This document shows, in pieces, positions 23,150-35,300 of a DNA stretch of 64,000 nt (positions are counted from its first letter, which is position 1; each line of letters starts with the position of its first letter). The notes under the pieces are model-generated. The model was not told where the DNA came from. It made no database searches and saw only the letters and a list, made by a program, of their open reading frames with translations. The position numbers and the translations under genes were made by a program. The stretch is from Torreya grandis. Its lineage: Eukaryota > Streptophyta > Pinopsida > Cupressales > Taxaceae. The DNA lies in NCBI GenBank assembly GCA_037957365.1, contig JARHVA010000006.1:8736001-8800000 (forward strand). Direction: 5' to 3'.

Positions 23150-24110
23150 ACTCCTGAAAGGAAACATCTAAGTAAGTTGAGTCTTCCAAATAAGGATCAC
23201 AATTGAATGAGATTACATGGAGGAGGAATCTCAAGGATCACCTTGATCTTCTCAAGATCCAATTCAATACCTCTCTGCAAAATGAGGAATCCAAGAATCT
23301 TTCTAATAAAAATGCCAAAAATGTACTTCTCAAGGTTGAGGTTGATGTGATACTCCTTGAAATGCTCAAATATGATCATGAGGTCTCACACATCCTCATC
23401 TCACTTACAATATTTGTCAAGGAGTTTATTGACATAGAACTCCACAATCTTGTGGATGAGGTTATGAAAAACGTGGGTCATGTCATTTTGATACGTGGCC
23501 CTAGTATTCTTTAGACTAAAAGGTATGATGGCATAAAAAAAGGTACCCCATTGGTTAGTTAATGTCATCTTATGCTGGTATTCAAGACCAATCCAGATTT
23601 GGTTGTACCCCAAGAATTCAGCCATGAGGGACATGATCTAAAAACTAGTTATGGATTCTACAATCTGGTTGATCAAAGGAGTAGGAAAATTATCCTTTGG
23701 ACAAGCCAAATTGATATTTAAAAAGTCAATGCAGATCTGAATAGCTCCATTCTTCTTAAGAATAGGGATGATGTTAGAAACCCATCAGGGGTAGTAAATG
23801 ACTTGGATGAAACAAAACTTAGATGAGCTTTTCAATCTCAGCCTTGACTAATTGGGAGACTTTAACCACCATTGGTTATTAATTTTGGCAAATAAGATGG
23901 GTACCATCATCCATAATGAGGTTCTGTAAAATGATGTTGGGATCCATGCCCTTTATATCAACATATTTCCAAGAGAATACATCTAAAAGTTTGTGCAACA
24001 AGGTGACCAAGACATCCCATTCCTCTGGAGCAAGGCTAGCACTAATTTTGATGATCTTTATCCTTGTTGAAGTGCTAAGGTTAAAATTTATGGATCCTTC
24101 AACATCCATA
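23150..24110 (-). pseudogene. Element D: reverse transcriptase remnant
   Basis: Minus-strand RT. A pre-RT segment with SWKYVDIKGMDPNII (about 23930-23980); QICIDFLNINLACPKDNFPTP (about 23690-23755); MAEFLGYNQIWIGLEYQ (about 23570-23630) with the first Asp lost to Glu/Phe change; WGTFFYAIIPFSLKNTRATY (about 23490-23550); FYVNKLLDK at the YVDD position (about 23405-23435), so the active-site DD is gone; then NLNLEKYIFGIFIRKILGFL (about 23270-23335). Clearly non-functional. Confidence 0.85.
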
Positions 24111-24640
24111 AAATTACCTTCCTTGAAGCACTCAGGCTTAGGAAGGAATGATTAGTCTAACACCTCAGGATTAACCACTAGGAAATGCACTATGGGGATG
24201 CCATGGGTTGGGCCATCAGAGAGAGAAATACCCAAACTTAACCAATTAAGGGGATAATATTACTTACAATAAGTTCATATAAAATCGACATATGCCTTTC
24301 TCTCCTTGAACATGTTGCATTTTGTAACATGAATGAAATAGCATTTGAGATCAAGCTCAGCTATTATAGTAGTCTTAGTAGGAGATGCATTAAAAGAGCC
24401 TATACTTTGATGGGAAAAGTGTGATAAAGGGGAAGATCAACATTTGAGGCGACATCTTAAAAGAGGTATCCAAGAAGAGAAGAGCCAAACTATCATCACA
24501 GAGTGGAAGAGGGAGTTAACCAATGTGTGGTGGACTCTGAAGGAATGAATGTTGATCCTTGCACAGTCAGATCACAATGTTCATCTTTGAGAAAATGAGA
24601 CTCAAAATTAGTGGGGTGTGGGAGTCCACAGAGCCCCATG
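24111..24640 (-). other. Element D: protease-RT linker
   Basis: Broken low-identity minus-strand frame between protease and RT; no conserved motif. No other gene visible. Confidence 0.45.
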
Positions 24641-25082
24641 AGTAGATAGCCAAAGCCTCACCTTAAGGGTTTTATCTTTATGTAGAGCAATTCCTATGGA
24701 TCTAGGACATCCTCCATGATATGAACCTCACCTAACTAAACCATGAAAAATGTGGTTGACATGATGGCCTGCATGGTAGTGGTCCAAGGATGGCTAAGAA
24801 TCATATTATATAAAAGATCCAAGTTTAACAAACAAAAATCAATCCTGACTATCTTGGAGCCAAACTTGACCTAGAGATTCATGTCTCCCACTAATGTAAC
24901 TATGTTGTTGTTGAAAGCAACATAGTTATGGAGAGAATCAGAGAGATTCTTCTAACTAATCCCTAGATCATTGCAAACACACAATGGCATGATATTCAAT
25001 ACAACTTCATCAATAATACATCTCTTAACATGATAGTCATCAATGGAGGTTTCAATATAGAGGGTGAAATGAGCCCTCTTTC
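24641..25082 (-). pseudogene. Element D: aspartic protease remnant
   Basis: Minus-strand blocks: ETSIDDYHVKRCIIDEVVLN (about 24995-25055) around the catalytic-loop position, where the usual D-x-G is degraded; NYVAFNNNIVTLVGDMNLWV (about 24880-24935); FCLLNLDLLYNMILSHPWT (about 24785-24845), the ILGRPW-type motif. The upstream end is cut by element E at 25082; the missing continuation resumes at 42600 on the same strand. Confidence 0.75.
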
Positions 25083-25339
25083 TGTTGTTTCCAAAATTAG
25101 CTATGCTTATTTTGATGGACAACCCCTACGAAACTTGTTTGTTTCATGATCATACTTTAAGTTCATCATTTGAGACAAGTTTCTCTTGATCTCGAGCATA
25201 GTTGATTAACATCATTAAAAAGTTCATAACATTTCCTCTTTACAATTTCTCAAAAAATGTGAAACTCATTGTAGTCTTGATGTAATCAGAACGCCAGACT
25301 TTGATAAATTTCAAAGAGTTATTTTTGTTTTTTACATGC

Positions 25340-26250
25340 AAGGTCGACAGAAATTGCCGCTATTGCATGTTGTTTTTATTTTTGGTTTTATGCATGGGTG
25401 GAAAAAATCACTGCCCTTGTATTTTCTATCCCTTTTATGCAGGAATGGTGATTCACCACCCTTGCATATTTTTAACCTCTACATGCATGGGTGGTGAAAA
25501 TTGCCGCCCTTGCATGATCTCGATTTTCATGCATGGCATTTATGACTCCACACGCTGAGTGGTTGGCATTGGTTTTGGGGTGTTTAAATGCCGATTAGTT
25601 GCTCATTTTGATTATTTTAAGTTGTCTCCTCCCCCTCCCTGCAACCATTCAACTGCACGAATGATTGGGATTGTTATTTTACCAAATTCAAGCGTAGGAT
25701 TTCAAATTAACAGGTAGGTTTTGCTTTCTTCTCCTTTTGTTTCTAGGTTTTCATTTTTCATTTTTTTTATTTTTGTTTTCTTTTTTGGTTTTTTTTTTAA
25801 TTTATTTTTAGGTTTTATTTTTCCCTTCTCCCCCCTCCCTCTCTTCCCTAAAGAGGCATTCTAGGTGAAAGCCTAAAAAATCCACAAAACCTATCGGTCA
25901 AGTTTCTCATGTTCGGGTGGTGAAAATCACCACCCTTACACAAACTTGTCATCTCTGTAATGACAAATTTTTTCCACCCTTACACGTGCGACCATTACAT
26001 GAGTTTTATATGCCATGTGTAAGGTTGGTGATTTTTTCCACCCCTACATAAGCTCAACTTGTAAAGGTGGCAAAAATTACTACCTGTGCATAAATTGATC
26101 TTACTTTCACATGCCATGGTGTCAATTTTTGCCATCCGTGCATGTTTTCACCTTAACTTGCATAAGCAACAATTTTTTCCATCAATACAACTTCCCCCCA
26201 TATGCAAAGGTGGTAATTTTTGTTGCCTTTACAAACTTTTTTTCAGATTT
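25340..26250 (+). repeat. Array of short inverted repeats in element E U3 (copy 1)
   Basis: About a dozen imperfect palindromes built on GGTGGTGAAAATCACCACC, often bounded by TGCATG or TGTAAG/CTTACA. Clear cases lie near 25390-25415, 25446-25470, 25485-25515, 25915-25940, 26015-26045 and 26060-26090. Between them lies a poly-pyrimidine block (25730-25850). The same array is in the 3' LTR. Confidence 0.75.
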
Positions 26251-26529
26251 CCTAACTGTTTGAAATTTTGCATTTTCACTTTTCTGAGCCCATTTTCCTT
26301 TAGTTTTTGACATGCTCACACTTTATCCCTTTCAAGCACATTCCCATGGTCATGATATTCAACATTTAGTTTTCCCAGATTGCCAGTATTTCCCCTAATT
26401 TCATGATCATGATTTTTGTTGCAGTTTCTCTTATGGGTCCTTTTCCATTGACATCCTTTCGACAAAAGCTCTTCTAGATGACTTAAGATTCTCTAAAGAA
26501 GTTGAAGACAATGAAGTAAAAGTATCAAG

Positions 26530-29500
26530 GTGTTTTACCAATCACCTTAGTTACTTCTAATATCGATGACATTAGAGATATAGAGATCGGTCACATGGAT
26601 ATCGCTGAATTTGTGGAAAGGACTAAATCAAGCAATCCCAGCCATGAAATAAAGAAGATAATCGATAGTAATATTAATTTGGTATCTTCTTTTCTTATAG
26701 TAGCTCACAACATAGAATTAGTTCTTCAGTGTGCTAATTTATAAAATAAGGATACCAGGGCTGTGTTAGATGCTAGTGGTAATGTGGTGATTAGACTGGA
26801 TCTTGAGTTCATTGATAAAGTGTTCATGTGTCCTCATGCTACTGAAGTATTAAAGCTTGATTTTGTTGAAGCACAAAGATAATATTACAAAGATCCTAAA
26901 AGAGTGAAGAAAGTAATCAACAATAAATGGCTCAAGACTCCAAGGGAAAATTTGTCAAAATGGCCATGGAGCTTTCCCAAAAGTGACTTTATAGAAGAAG
27001 TCAGTGACCTAATCACTCTTCTCAACAAGATAAGAGGTTTGCCTTCTTCCTTATAGTTTCATGAATAGATGTACCCCTTTATTAAGATAATTCTCTAAGG
27101 CAAACAAGTCATTTTTTGGGAAGAATAATGCTCTACACGAGCAATTGATAAAGGTATCCACTACTTCCAAATTTTACATGACTTCATACCCAGTGTATAT
27201 TGTAACCTCGATGAGGACCTTTCCAGGTTTGACATCAGAAGGAGATAGGAGAGTAACCCCAGTATATTAATATTACTCTCAATTGATATTGAAGGGTTCT
27301 ATTCATCATTTTAGGAGAGTAAATGACACTTTATTTGTGGTATTTTTGTGTCTCTTTGATCCTCAATTAGAACAAAAAAGAGTGTCAGACGAAGCCTAGA
27401 TAGTTGTGAATGACTTTGGATGTATATTCTTGTAATTTTTTTCTTTTTCTTATCTGCAGGTTGGCTTTTTCCAAGGTCATCCTTATATGCTTTCAAAATT
27501 CCCTTTGGACAAATTGATCTTTATGGAGCTATGCAGACAAATAATTATCGTACATAATAAATAGATGGAACTAAAGAAACCCAGTTTTAGGTTCCCAATT
27601 GAAATTGGCAAGTTTTTAGTGTTAATCGCTGGAAAAGCTAGAGTTATAAAAACTGAAAAGTAGCTTATAACCATGAATCATTTCAAAAGGAGAAAAAAAA
27701 ATTATTATAGGGGTGTAAAGGATATGATCAAGAGGAAAACCTAATTTCATGAGCCTATGATTGAAGATGTTTGGGTAGATCTGAGGACTACAGAAGATGT
27801 TAGGAAAATGGACTACAATAAATTATCTCTTGAGTAGATAGAATATATGGGACTTGTTGATATCCCTAAGAATTTAGTGGATGATGAAGATTTGATCAAT
27901 AATAGATACCATACTAAATAGGTTACCAATGCCCCTCTTCCCCCAATCTAATGGTCACAAAAAGAGTTGACATCCTTAAGGAAAAGATTTGAACTGATAT
28001 TGGCAAACACCAATGATTGGTTAGTGAATAAGGAATCACTTTGAAAGAGTTCATTACAAGATCAGAGGTTAAATTTCAAGAGGAAATAAGAAGAAGACCA
28101 AAAAATAAGATGAAAAATAAAAGTGATGTTCCTTCTTCTTCTAGGCCACATAAGCCTAAAATCATATTTGTGACGAAGAAGTTGAAAGTTATGAAAAAAG
28201 AGCTAGAAATAGTACATATGGAAGTTGGGAAGCAAATCACCAAAGAACCAATAAGAGAATAGATGGAGACTGATGATGGGCCCATAGATCAATGAGAGAA
28301 GGCAACTTCACCTCTTCAAGAGAATGTGCAGCAAGAAATAGGAATTTCTTCTTTCCTGCTGGGCATGCCAATTACAACTCCACCTATTTCTCCAATTAGT
28401 GTTCCCTCTTCTGGATCACCCTCTCCTTCCAAATTAATTTTTGACAACCCTCAAGGCTCATTTGGAGATATTCTTCATTCTTTAGGATCAATTCCCAGTT
28501 TGTCATCCCCATCTTTTGATATCCAAGATAGTTTTGCTCTCGATCACTTAGCAGAAGGTGCAATTTTTACTGATACTCCACCTATTGTTTCCATTACCAG
28601 TGTGAGTGCAGCTCCAGTAATGCCAACAATGGAGATTGATACTAATGTAAGTACTTCTATGATCCCACATTGGTTATCATTTTATATGCCTAAAAGGAAA
28701 AAATAAGCCATCTCTCTAGATGACTTTGATTTCAATAAAATGATCTCAGTAAAAGTCAAGGCTCCCAAGAAGCCAAAAACTCTTTCAAAGATGATTGGGG
28801 ATAAGGGACACAAATTTATGGAAGTTGCAAGACCTCCACACGATGCAACTATTGAAAAATTTTATGTAAGTGACTACTCCATCTCTAGAGTTGAGTTAGG
28901 TAAGATAACTCATGAAAGTGCTAAAAGTGATATGCAGTCAGCTATGGATATCTTGGTTCGAAAGTTTGATAGAGAGAAACAGATGAAGGATCTTTATAAA
29001 GCAATGGTGGAACAGTTGACTGTAGTGGTAAGAATGATCACTTTCACTCCAAAAATAGTAACTCCAAAAGCCATTTCCATATAAGACCCCGTGATTCAGA
29101 AAGCAAAAAAGACCTATCTCAAGGGAAAATTACTTGAAGAGTACTTGGACAAGATGCATACACAAGGAATTTCCTTGCTCATAGAGTTATCTGAGAAGAT
29201 GAATAAAGTGAGAAAAATAAGAGCAGAACTGGATGATCTTATTAATATTATTTCTCAAGATGTTGAAAGCATAAGAAAGTATCTTGATAAATGGATGGAT
29301 ATGAAGAAGTAAAAATAAGCACTCTAATATCAATTGGCATCATTGCTGATAGAGACTCTTAGACTGAAACTAAAGAAGCATTGATAAATAGGAGTCGAGT
29401 GCTTAAAGAATTGATCAGCGACCTCAAATAATCAAAGGACCTCAGTGAACAAAGTAACTTTAATCTTTTGCATAAATTAGAGGATTTGCTTGCAAGCTTA

Positions 29501-29815
29501 CATCACAAGACAACCAATTCCTTTCAGCAGAAGAAATGATTCAAGAATTTGAAGGTATATTCTGAAAGGAATTTGAAGATAAGGTATTGTCAGTAGCCTC
29601 CATGGACAATATTTTGGATAATCAGTTAACTCTAAATAATTTGAAAACTAGGTTAACTAGTCATGCAAAATCAGTCACATCAATGAGAGATGCCATAGTC
29701 AGGGTGAAGGTGATTTTCAAGAATATTGTTACTCTAGACAGTATCGGGATACAAGAATCTATCACCATGTATGATGCTCACATGAAGAAAGATGGGGCTA
29801 CAAATTGAATCAATT
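26530..29815 (+). pseudogene. Element E: long ORF in U3, 5' LTR copy, unknown function
   Basis: A coding-like frame of roughly 1,090 codons, sense to pol, lying wholly upstream of the LTR TATA box. N-terminal third: alpha/beta-like sequence with GHMDIAEFVERTKSSN and WPWSFPKSDFIEE. Middle: FPIEIGKF, then KHF and a basic region. Then a disordered linker (SSSRPHKPK; PISPISVPSSGSPSPSK, open at 28326-28706), and a helical C terminus (ISLLIELSEKMNKV; LTSHAKSVTSMRDA). The open stretches 28041-28262, 28326-28706, 28740-29084 and 29091-29312 share one frame; one frameshift precedes 29587. No family recognised. At least three stops are identical in the 3' LTR copy, so the frame was already broken in the parent copy. 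Confidence 0.7.
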
Positions 29816-30736
29816 TTCCTTTGATTTAATTTCTATTTTTTCAAATGCACTTTTGTAACCACTTTGGACATCTTCACATGTAATTTTATCACGTGTAATT
29901 GCATGTAAAAATATGGAAATTCCAAAGTAAACAAGGACTCCTATCTTTGACTAGGTCAAAGTAATTAAGTCTTTTTCTAAATCCTCAAGGCCCCTCCCTA
30001 TAAATAAAGAGAGCATTTTTTGTAAGAGAAAGACATATATATCTTTTAGTAATTGGAAGCAAAATTCTGCCCAAATTGAGATGCCTTTTGAGACTTTGAG
30101 CTCAGATTGTAAATCATATTTTCTTAAATGAATGAGAAATCAAGTGACTTTTCAAACTTTGTATTTGAATAATTTGTGTTGTTTAGGAAATAATTATTAT
30201 GTCCTTTTCCCAATACAATCTTATCTATTTGATTAAATAAGCAGAGTGAGTGAAGATAATCTAAAAGATGTTCTGAAGTTAATTGTGGAGACTTTGTGCT
30301 ACTATAATTGTCTTTAATTTGTATTTTTTTTGTGTTTTAGTATAAAAGATACTGGAAACGCTTTGAAATACTTTTATCCTTTGTGATCATATACTCTGTT
30401 GTAGTTTTTAGTGGAGACTTTGGGCTATACTTCATTATACTTTTATATAAGTTATAAATCAGTAAGAGAAGAAATGAAAGGATTTGTACTCTCATGGGTT
30501 TCTAGTGGTTTCAGTTAAATATCAAAGAAGTTTTCCTTTACTTTGTAAACATCATTTCTAAAAAAATAAAAATGGATGATATGATCTCACTCCTGAGTTA
30601 ATTTTTAGTTTATATTAGTTTGTAATAGTTTTTAGGGAACCTCCCCTTATTGAGAGGAGACATTTATCTCATTACATTGTGGCTAATATACCTATTTTGC
30701 CTTCAGTTAGTTGATGACAAAATATTCACCCAACAA
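29816..30736 (+). other. Element E 5' LTR promoter-proximal U3, R and U5
   Basis: Non-coding. Contains the TATA box and a leader resembling that at 41723-42599. No gene. Confidence 0.7.
29999..30006 (+). promoter_or_regulatory. Element E 5' LTR TATA box
   Basis: TATAAATA in CTCCCTATAAATAAAGAG, after a GC-richer stretch. Transcription would start near 30030, excluding the U3 ORF from the 5' end of the genomic RNA. Confidence 0.65.
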
Positions 30737-30742
30737 TTTTTT

Positions 30743-30760
30743 GGTGACTTCGTTGGGGAA
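30743..30760 (+). promoter_or_regulatory. Element E primer binding site
   Basis: Six bases after the LTR end, beginning TGG as needed to pair with a tRNA 3' CCA: TGGTGACTTCGTTGGGGA. The tRNA was not identified. It differs from the site shared by D, F and G. Confidence 0.7.
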
Positions 30761-30839
30761 TTGAATGCATAATATGAAGCCTCAAGTTTCAAATTGAAGC
30801 ATTTTCAATTCTTTTTCCATTATACACTCTAGCAGATCC

Positions 30840-32170
30840 ATGGTATACACGAAGCCAAAGAGCTCAAGGTATTATTGATCCTGTATCGAATTGGTGCAAT
30901 AAAATAATTTTGATCTTTTTTTTTCCACAATCTCTCCTTTAGCGAACCAGGAGTTTTCCTCCTACCAACATCAAATATCCAATACCAAGTGAAGCTTCTA
31001 GCTCTATTGCTAGCAGATTTTTGTCCATACATACCCCACAAAGGTTTGTTATCCCTCCTTTTAATTGTCATATCATGGCAGCCCAAGGTCCTTGGGGTAA
31101 CACTTTTTGCCCTCTCAATCTAACCCCACCTTTACATGAACTACCTCATAGCTCAAGAAGGAATTTTTTCAAGTTCTATGGTGATGAGAAATTTCATCTT
31201 GATGAGCATATTTCAGCTTTTTGCATAGCATATGGTGTGATAGGCATTGAATATGAAGATATAGTGGTAAGATTGTTTGTAGAAACATTACAAGGCACTG
31301 TCATAGATTGGTTTTATCACCTTCAAGCTTAGACTATAGCTAATTGAAACACTCTCAAGGCCAAGTTTAAGGCTAGATTCAAACCCATAGAGGATGCTCA
31401 TGCCTTGTTGGCTCAGCTTACACAAATAAAGAAGGAGCCTCATGAGTGTGAGACTTCATTGCTAAATTCAATAAGCTAAGGAATAGGATCACTGCAATTG
31501 CTCAGCTAGCACCAGAAAATATTGAGTGCTAAGCCTTCATCAATTCTCAACTTTGAAAAGTGAGTTTTCTATTGAGGTGGGCTAGCCCTATAGATCTTTC
31601 TACAGCTTAGATTTTGGCTACTGAGGTTGAAGATGATCTTATCCTGGTAGGTAAAATAAGAAAATATTCTAATAAAAATAAATTTTTCTTGTCTGCTGAA
31701 AGTTTTTCTACAAGCACTACTGATCCTATGGTGCAAAAGTTAGCAAATGAATTGCTAGCTCTGAAAAGGCAAAGGTCCCAAGGTATGTCTGCTTCTTATC
31801 AAAATATACCAAGGAGGACATTTCCCAACCATTCATATCAAGGCAACGCTGCCAAAAATCAAGGGCAATCCAATCGTCTTCCTCCCACACAGGGGAAGCT
31901 TGCCATTGAAGCAACATCGATCAACTCAGCAGTTGGTTATCATGAAGCCAAACATGATTTCTCTTTCTAACCTAAGTTGGACCAAGAAGATGATGCTAAT
32001 CTCTTTGCAGAAGGAGAAGAAGAATTCGTTGGTGACCCTAACATTGGTTTTTTAATTACCAAGATGAAGATAAAAAAAAAAGAGAAGTGTTTGATGGATC
32101 ATATGCTATTTTTACTAGGTCCCAAAACTAGTCAACTCAATAAGCTGATAAGGGAAAAGTAGGAGAACCT
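30840..32170 (+). pseudogene. Element E: gag remnant
   Basis: Frame begins near the ATG at 30834 with YTRSQRAQGIIDPV (the ATG is one base out of frame, suggesting an early indel). It continues through one stop to an N-terminal Pro-rich region, FFKFYGDEKFHLDEHISAF (about 31166-31222) and VRLFVETLQGTVIDWFYHLQ (about 31270-31329), the retrotransposon-gag core. Then FKPIEDAHALLAQLTQIKKE (about 31381-31440) and, after 31614, EDDLILVGKIRKYS and a basic/Pro-rich tail. No CCHC knuckle is visible. The segment to 32162 (AEGEEEFVGDPNIGFL) leads to protease. Stops at several points. Confidence 0.85.
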
Positions 32171-32565
32171 CAGCCAGTAATCTCAATTGCTAAATGGGGG
32201 ACTTCACTATCTTTCCAATCAAATGACCTAGTGACCAATAAGAAAGTAAGTACCTCAAATAGTCTTGTACCTTCTACTTTAATTTCTTAGACCAGTACCA
32301 CATCAAATAAAAACTAGAATGATGGACTTCCTTCCTCTGTTTCTAGTTTATTTTAGATATTTGATATAATTGATCATGCTAGGAAGACTAAGATCCAAAT
32401 ATCTGAGATTGAGTACTTACAAACTAATCCTAAATAGTTTGATAGGTTGGTTGAATACATTAAGAACAAAACCATCCCTACAGGACAAGATTTTCCAAAA
32501 GTGACTCATGATCCCTCAAAGAACAAATAAATTCAAAATAATCTTGTTTCTACTCCTCTTGTTGC
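32171..32565 (+). other. Element E: gag-protease linker
   Basis: Ser/Thr-rich broken translation followed by a helical block (LVEYIKNKTI near 32450). No domain. Confidence 0.5.
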
Positions 32566-32569
32566 CCCC

Positions 32570-32945
32570 CAAAAAATAGAATGTTTCTATATTTCTCTAT
32601 TGATAAATGGTCATAAGTTGAGCAACTGTATAATAGACTCTAGAGCTTCTAATAATGTTATGCCTACCAAGGTAGTAGATTCTCTCAGTCTTACCTTAAC
32701 TAAGAATTTTGGGAGATGTTTCTCCATGGAAAATAAGTAATTACCATTTTTAGGTCAAATCAAAGATGCTCAATTTGCATTTATGGATTTTCTAGATAAG
32801 AGGATTAAAATGACAGTCTTAGTGGCTGATGTTCCAGCCTCCTACGACATTCTGCTCAGATGTAATTTTTGTAAAGACATAGGTGGAGAGTTGAATATGG
32901 ATCTGTCTAAAGTAAGGATACCTGTTAAAGGTGTCATGTAAAAGT
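32570..32945 (+). pseudogene. Element E: aspartic protease remnant
   Basis: IDSRASNNVMPTKVVDSL (about 32634-32688) occupies the D-S/T-G active site with Gly replaced by Arg. MTVLVADVPASYDILLRCNF (about 32811-32870) matches the ADxPxxYxxLLGR flap-region motif, and DIGGELNMDLSKVRIPVKG follows. One stop near 32738. Retropepsin that would mature the gag-pol polyprotein. Confidence 0.85.
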
Positions 32946-33007
32946 TACTTCTTGAGAAAGAGTCAAAATATATTTTCACCCAAACATCAGACCCCGAAGC
33001 TCAAATT

Positions 33008-33898
33008 TTGTTTGAATCATCAAGAATGGGTAATTACTTTCTAACCACTAAAGATGTTTTTAACTCATCAGATGAAAGTTCATTAGGTGACAATTCAAAA
33101 AAATTAGATAGAAAATTAGAAGAATTTTTAGAGAAAATTTTAGGTAAGAAAGAATCTTCCCTCACCAACAAAGAGAAATATTTAAGAAGATCAAATTCTA
33201 ATGATGGTTGGATTCTAGAATTTGATGGTAGCTACTTTTCTACTGATTCTAGAGCTGAGATTGTTTTGATATCTCCTCAAGAAGAAATTTTCTCTTATTC
33301 ATAAAATTTTTAGTTTAATAATACCAACAACACCACTGAGTATGAATCTTTATTGCTTGAATTGAAATTTTCTTATGCTTGAGGTGTTAATATTCTTCAT
33401 GCCCGAGGAGATGTTGAATTAGTGGTTTATCAGGTAAGGAATCTGTACCAAACCAAAAATGAAAGGTTGTGACATTATCATAATCTTGTATGAGATTACA
33501 TTAAAATTTTTGATGCTTTCAATATTTTTGCAGTGCCAAGAGAGTTTAATGATTGTGTAGATTCATTGGTTGTCTCTGCAACCCTCATGGTTCCTCATAA
33601 AGATTTCAAAGGGAACAAGTACACTATTGAGTTGGTCTTTCGACCAAGTGTACCTAATAATGCCAACTATTGGCAGGTGTTTAATGGTGATAATCAAATC
33701 ATCACTTTTCAGGAAAAGATGGATGACTTTGAGGAACTTTATTTTGAAGGTAGTGAATCTCCACCATGGGAATCAATTTTTGAAATAGATTTAAAAATTG
33801 GTGAAGAGTTTCTTCAACTCAAAGGGAATAAAAGTTTAAAAGGTTTGATTTCTCTTGAGAAGTTATTTGATAATCATGATAGGTATATCAAGCAGTGA
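33008..33898 (+). pseudogene. Element E: RNase H-like domain upstream of RT
   Basis: After an acidic linker (33008-33180), WILEFDGSYFSTDSRAEIVL (about 33210-33270) gives the first RNase H Asp; FNNTNNTTEYESLLLEL (about 33316-33366) the Glu; HARGDVELVVYQVRN (about 33399-33443) the second Asp; and VPREFNDCVDSLVVSATL (about 33534-33588) the last Asp. This is the archaeal-type (plant-like) RNase H pattern. A conserved-looking RPSVPNNANYWQVF segment follows (about 33643-33690), open to 33898. It is well preserved relative to neighbouring domains, with three or four stops. In dual-RNase H Tat elements this domain normally lies between RNase H and integrase, so its place between protease and RT is unusual. 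Confidence 0.85.
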
Positions 33899-33946
33899 CA
33901 AACAGATTCAAGTTCTTCCAAGGAATTTGATCAAATAAATTGTAGT

Positions 33947-34800
33947 ATGGAAAAAAATCTCAAAATGGTCAACATTGGAAATTGTTGCACTTCTGATGAA
34001 AAGCTTAAATTCATTACTCTTCTTCATCATTACATTGATGTTTTGGCATATTTGTATGATGATTTGAGATCTCTCAAGCCTAAAGAAATTCAGCATAAAA
34101 TTCCTCTTAAAGTTGGGTCATTGCCTCACAAGTAGAAATAAAGGCAATATAACCCTAATTTATCAATGTACTATCCTTTCTAAGATCTAGAAGATGTTAA
34201 ATGCAAGGATAATTTTTTCAATTCATCATTCCACCTGGGTCATTAACATAGTTCCTGTGAGAAAAAAGAATGAATAAATTTGTATCTGTGTTGATTTTAA
34301 AAACCTAAATCAATCTTCTCTAAAGGATAACTACCCATACCAATCATGAATCAAGTATTGCAAATAGTGACTGGCTCAAAAATGTTATCAATGTTAGATA
34401 GTTTTTTTGCGTATAATCAAGTGGAAGTCAATGAAGCAGATAAATATAAAATTGCTTTCACTACACCTTAGGGCACATTCACATATCACAGAATTCCTTT
34501 TGGTCTAATCAACGCTGGTGCCACCTTCTAGAGAGCAATGAATCTTACCTTAAAAAATAAAATGGGGAAGTTTATTATGGTATATCTTGATGACTTGACT
34601 ATTTTTTCCAAACATTGTCCTGATCATGTGCATCATTTACAATAAGTGTTGGAATGCTATCAGCAAAATGGTATTTCTCTCAATCCCAAGAATTCAATCT
34701 TTGGGGTTACAGAAGGTAAACTTCTTGATCACACTATATCTCAAGAAGGCATAAAATTAACTCAAAAAGAGTTAAATCTATCCAAAATCTTACTCTACCT
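33947..34800 (+). pseudogene. Element E: reverse transcriptase remnant
   Basis: Starts with LKFITLLHHYIDVLAYLYDD (about 34004-34063), the usual pre-RT linker, then IQHKIPLKVGSLPHK (34090-34134). RT proper: WVINIVPVRKKNE (about 34238-34275), ICVDFKNLNQSSLKDNY (about 34284-34335), MLSMLDSFFAYNQVEV (about 34381-34428), AFTTP then HRIPFGLINAGATF (about 34457-34530), and an intact VYLDDLTIFSKHCPDH (about 34581-34628) carrying the YLDD active site. LNPKNSIFGVTEGKLL continues. Two or more frame changes near 34180-34350. Confidence 0.9.
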
Positions 34801-35300
34801 ACTAGTAAGACTGTAATTCATTTTTTCTTTGGAAAGGTGAATTTTCTACAAAGGTTCATTCTTGAATTCATAGAGAAGACTTGCCACATTGTTGACATGA
34901 TGAAGGGAAAAGCTACTTTTTGTTGGACTGTGGAAGGCAAATCAGCATTTGAAGATGTCAAGAAGGCTATCACTCATGCCCCGATCCTAGTTTTCTCAGA
35001 TTACATTAAAGACTTCGTAGTATAAAGCTATGCTTTTGAACATATACTTTCAGCCATTTTGATTCAACAAAACACAGAAGGTGTGGAATATCCTATATCA
35101 TTTATGAGTTATCCTCTCAAAGCTCATGAATTGAAATATTCAAATATGGAGAAGCATGCTTATTCTATGGTTAAGGTGGTAAAACATTTCCATTTTTATA
35201 TCCTGAATTCACGTACTATTATTCTGGTGCCTGATACAACAGTAAAGTCCATTTTAACTCAATAGGAGTTTGGTACTAAAAGGGGAAATTTGATTACTAA
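34801..35300 (+). pseudogene. Element E: gypsy-type RNase H remnant
   Basis: FCWTVEGKSAFEDVKKAI (about 34918-34971), APILVFSDYIKDFVV (about 34978-35022), then after a stop SYAFEHILSAILIQQ, PISFMSYPLKAHELKYSNME (about 35092-35150) and YILNSRTIILVPDTTVKSI (about 35200-35256). Catalytic acidic residues are partly replaced (TF-A-S/Y-A-F-E position), consistent with the degenerate RNase H of dual-RNase H elements. Confidence 0.85.

Larger units (their letters stand above)
25083..30736 (+). repeat. Element E 5' LTR
   Basis: Matches 36919-42599 along its full length. With a TATA box at 29999, U3 is about 4.9 kb and R plus U5 about 0.7 kb. U3 contains a palindromic motif array (25340-26250) and a long decayed reading frame (26530-29815). 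Confidence 0.93.
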
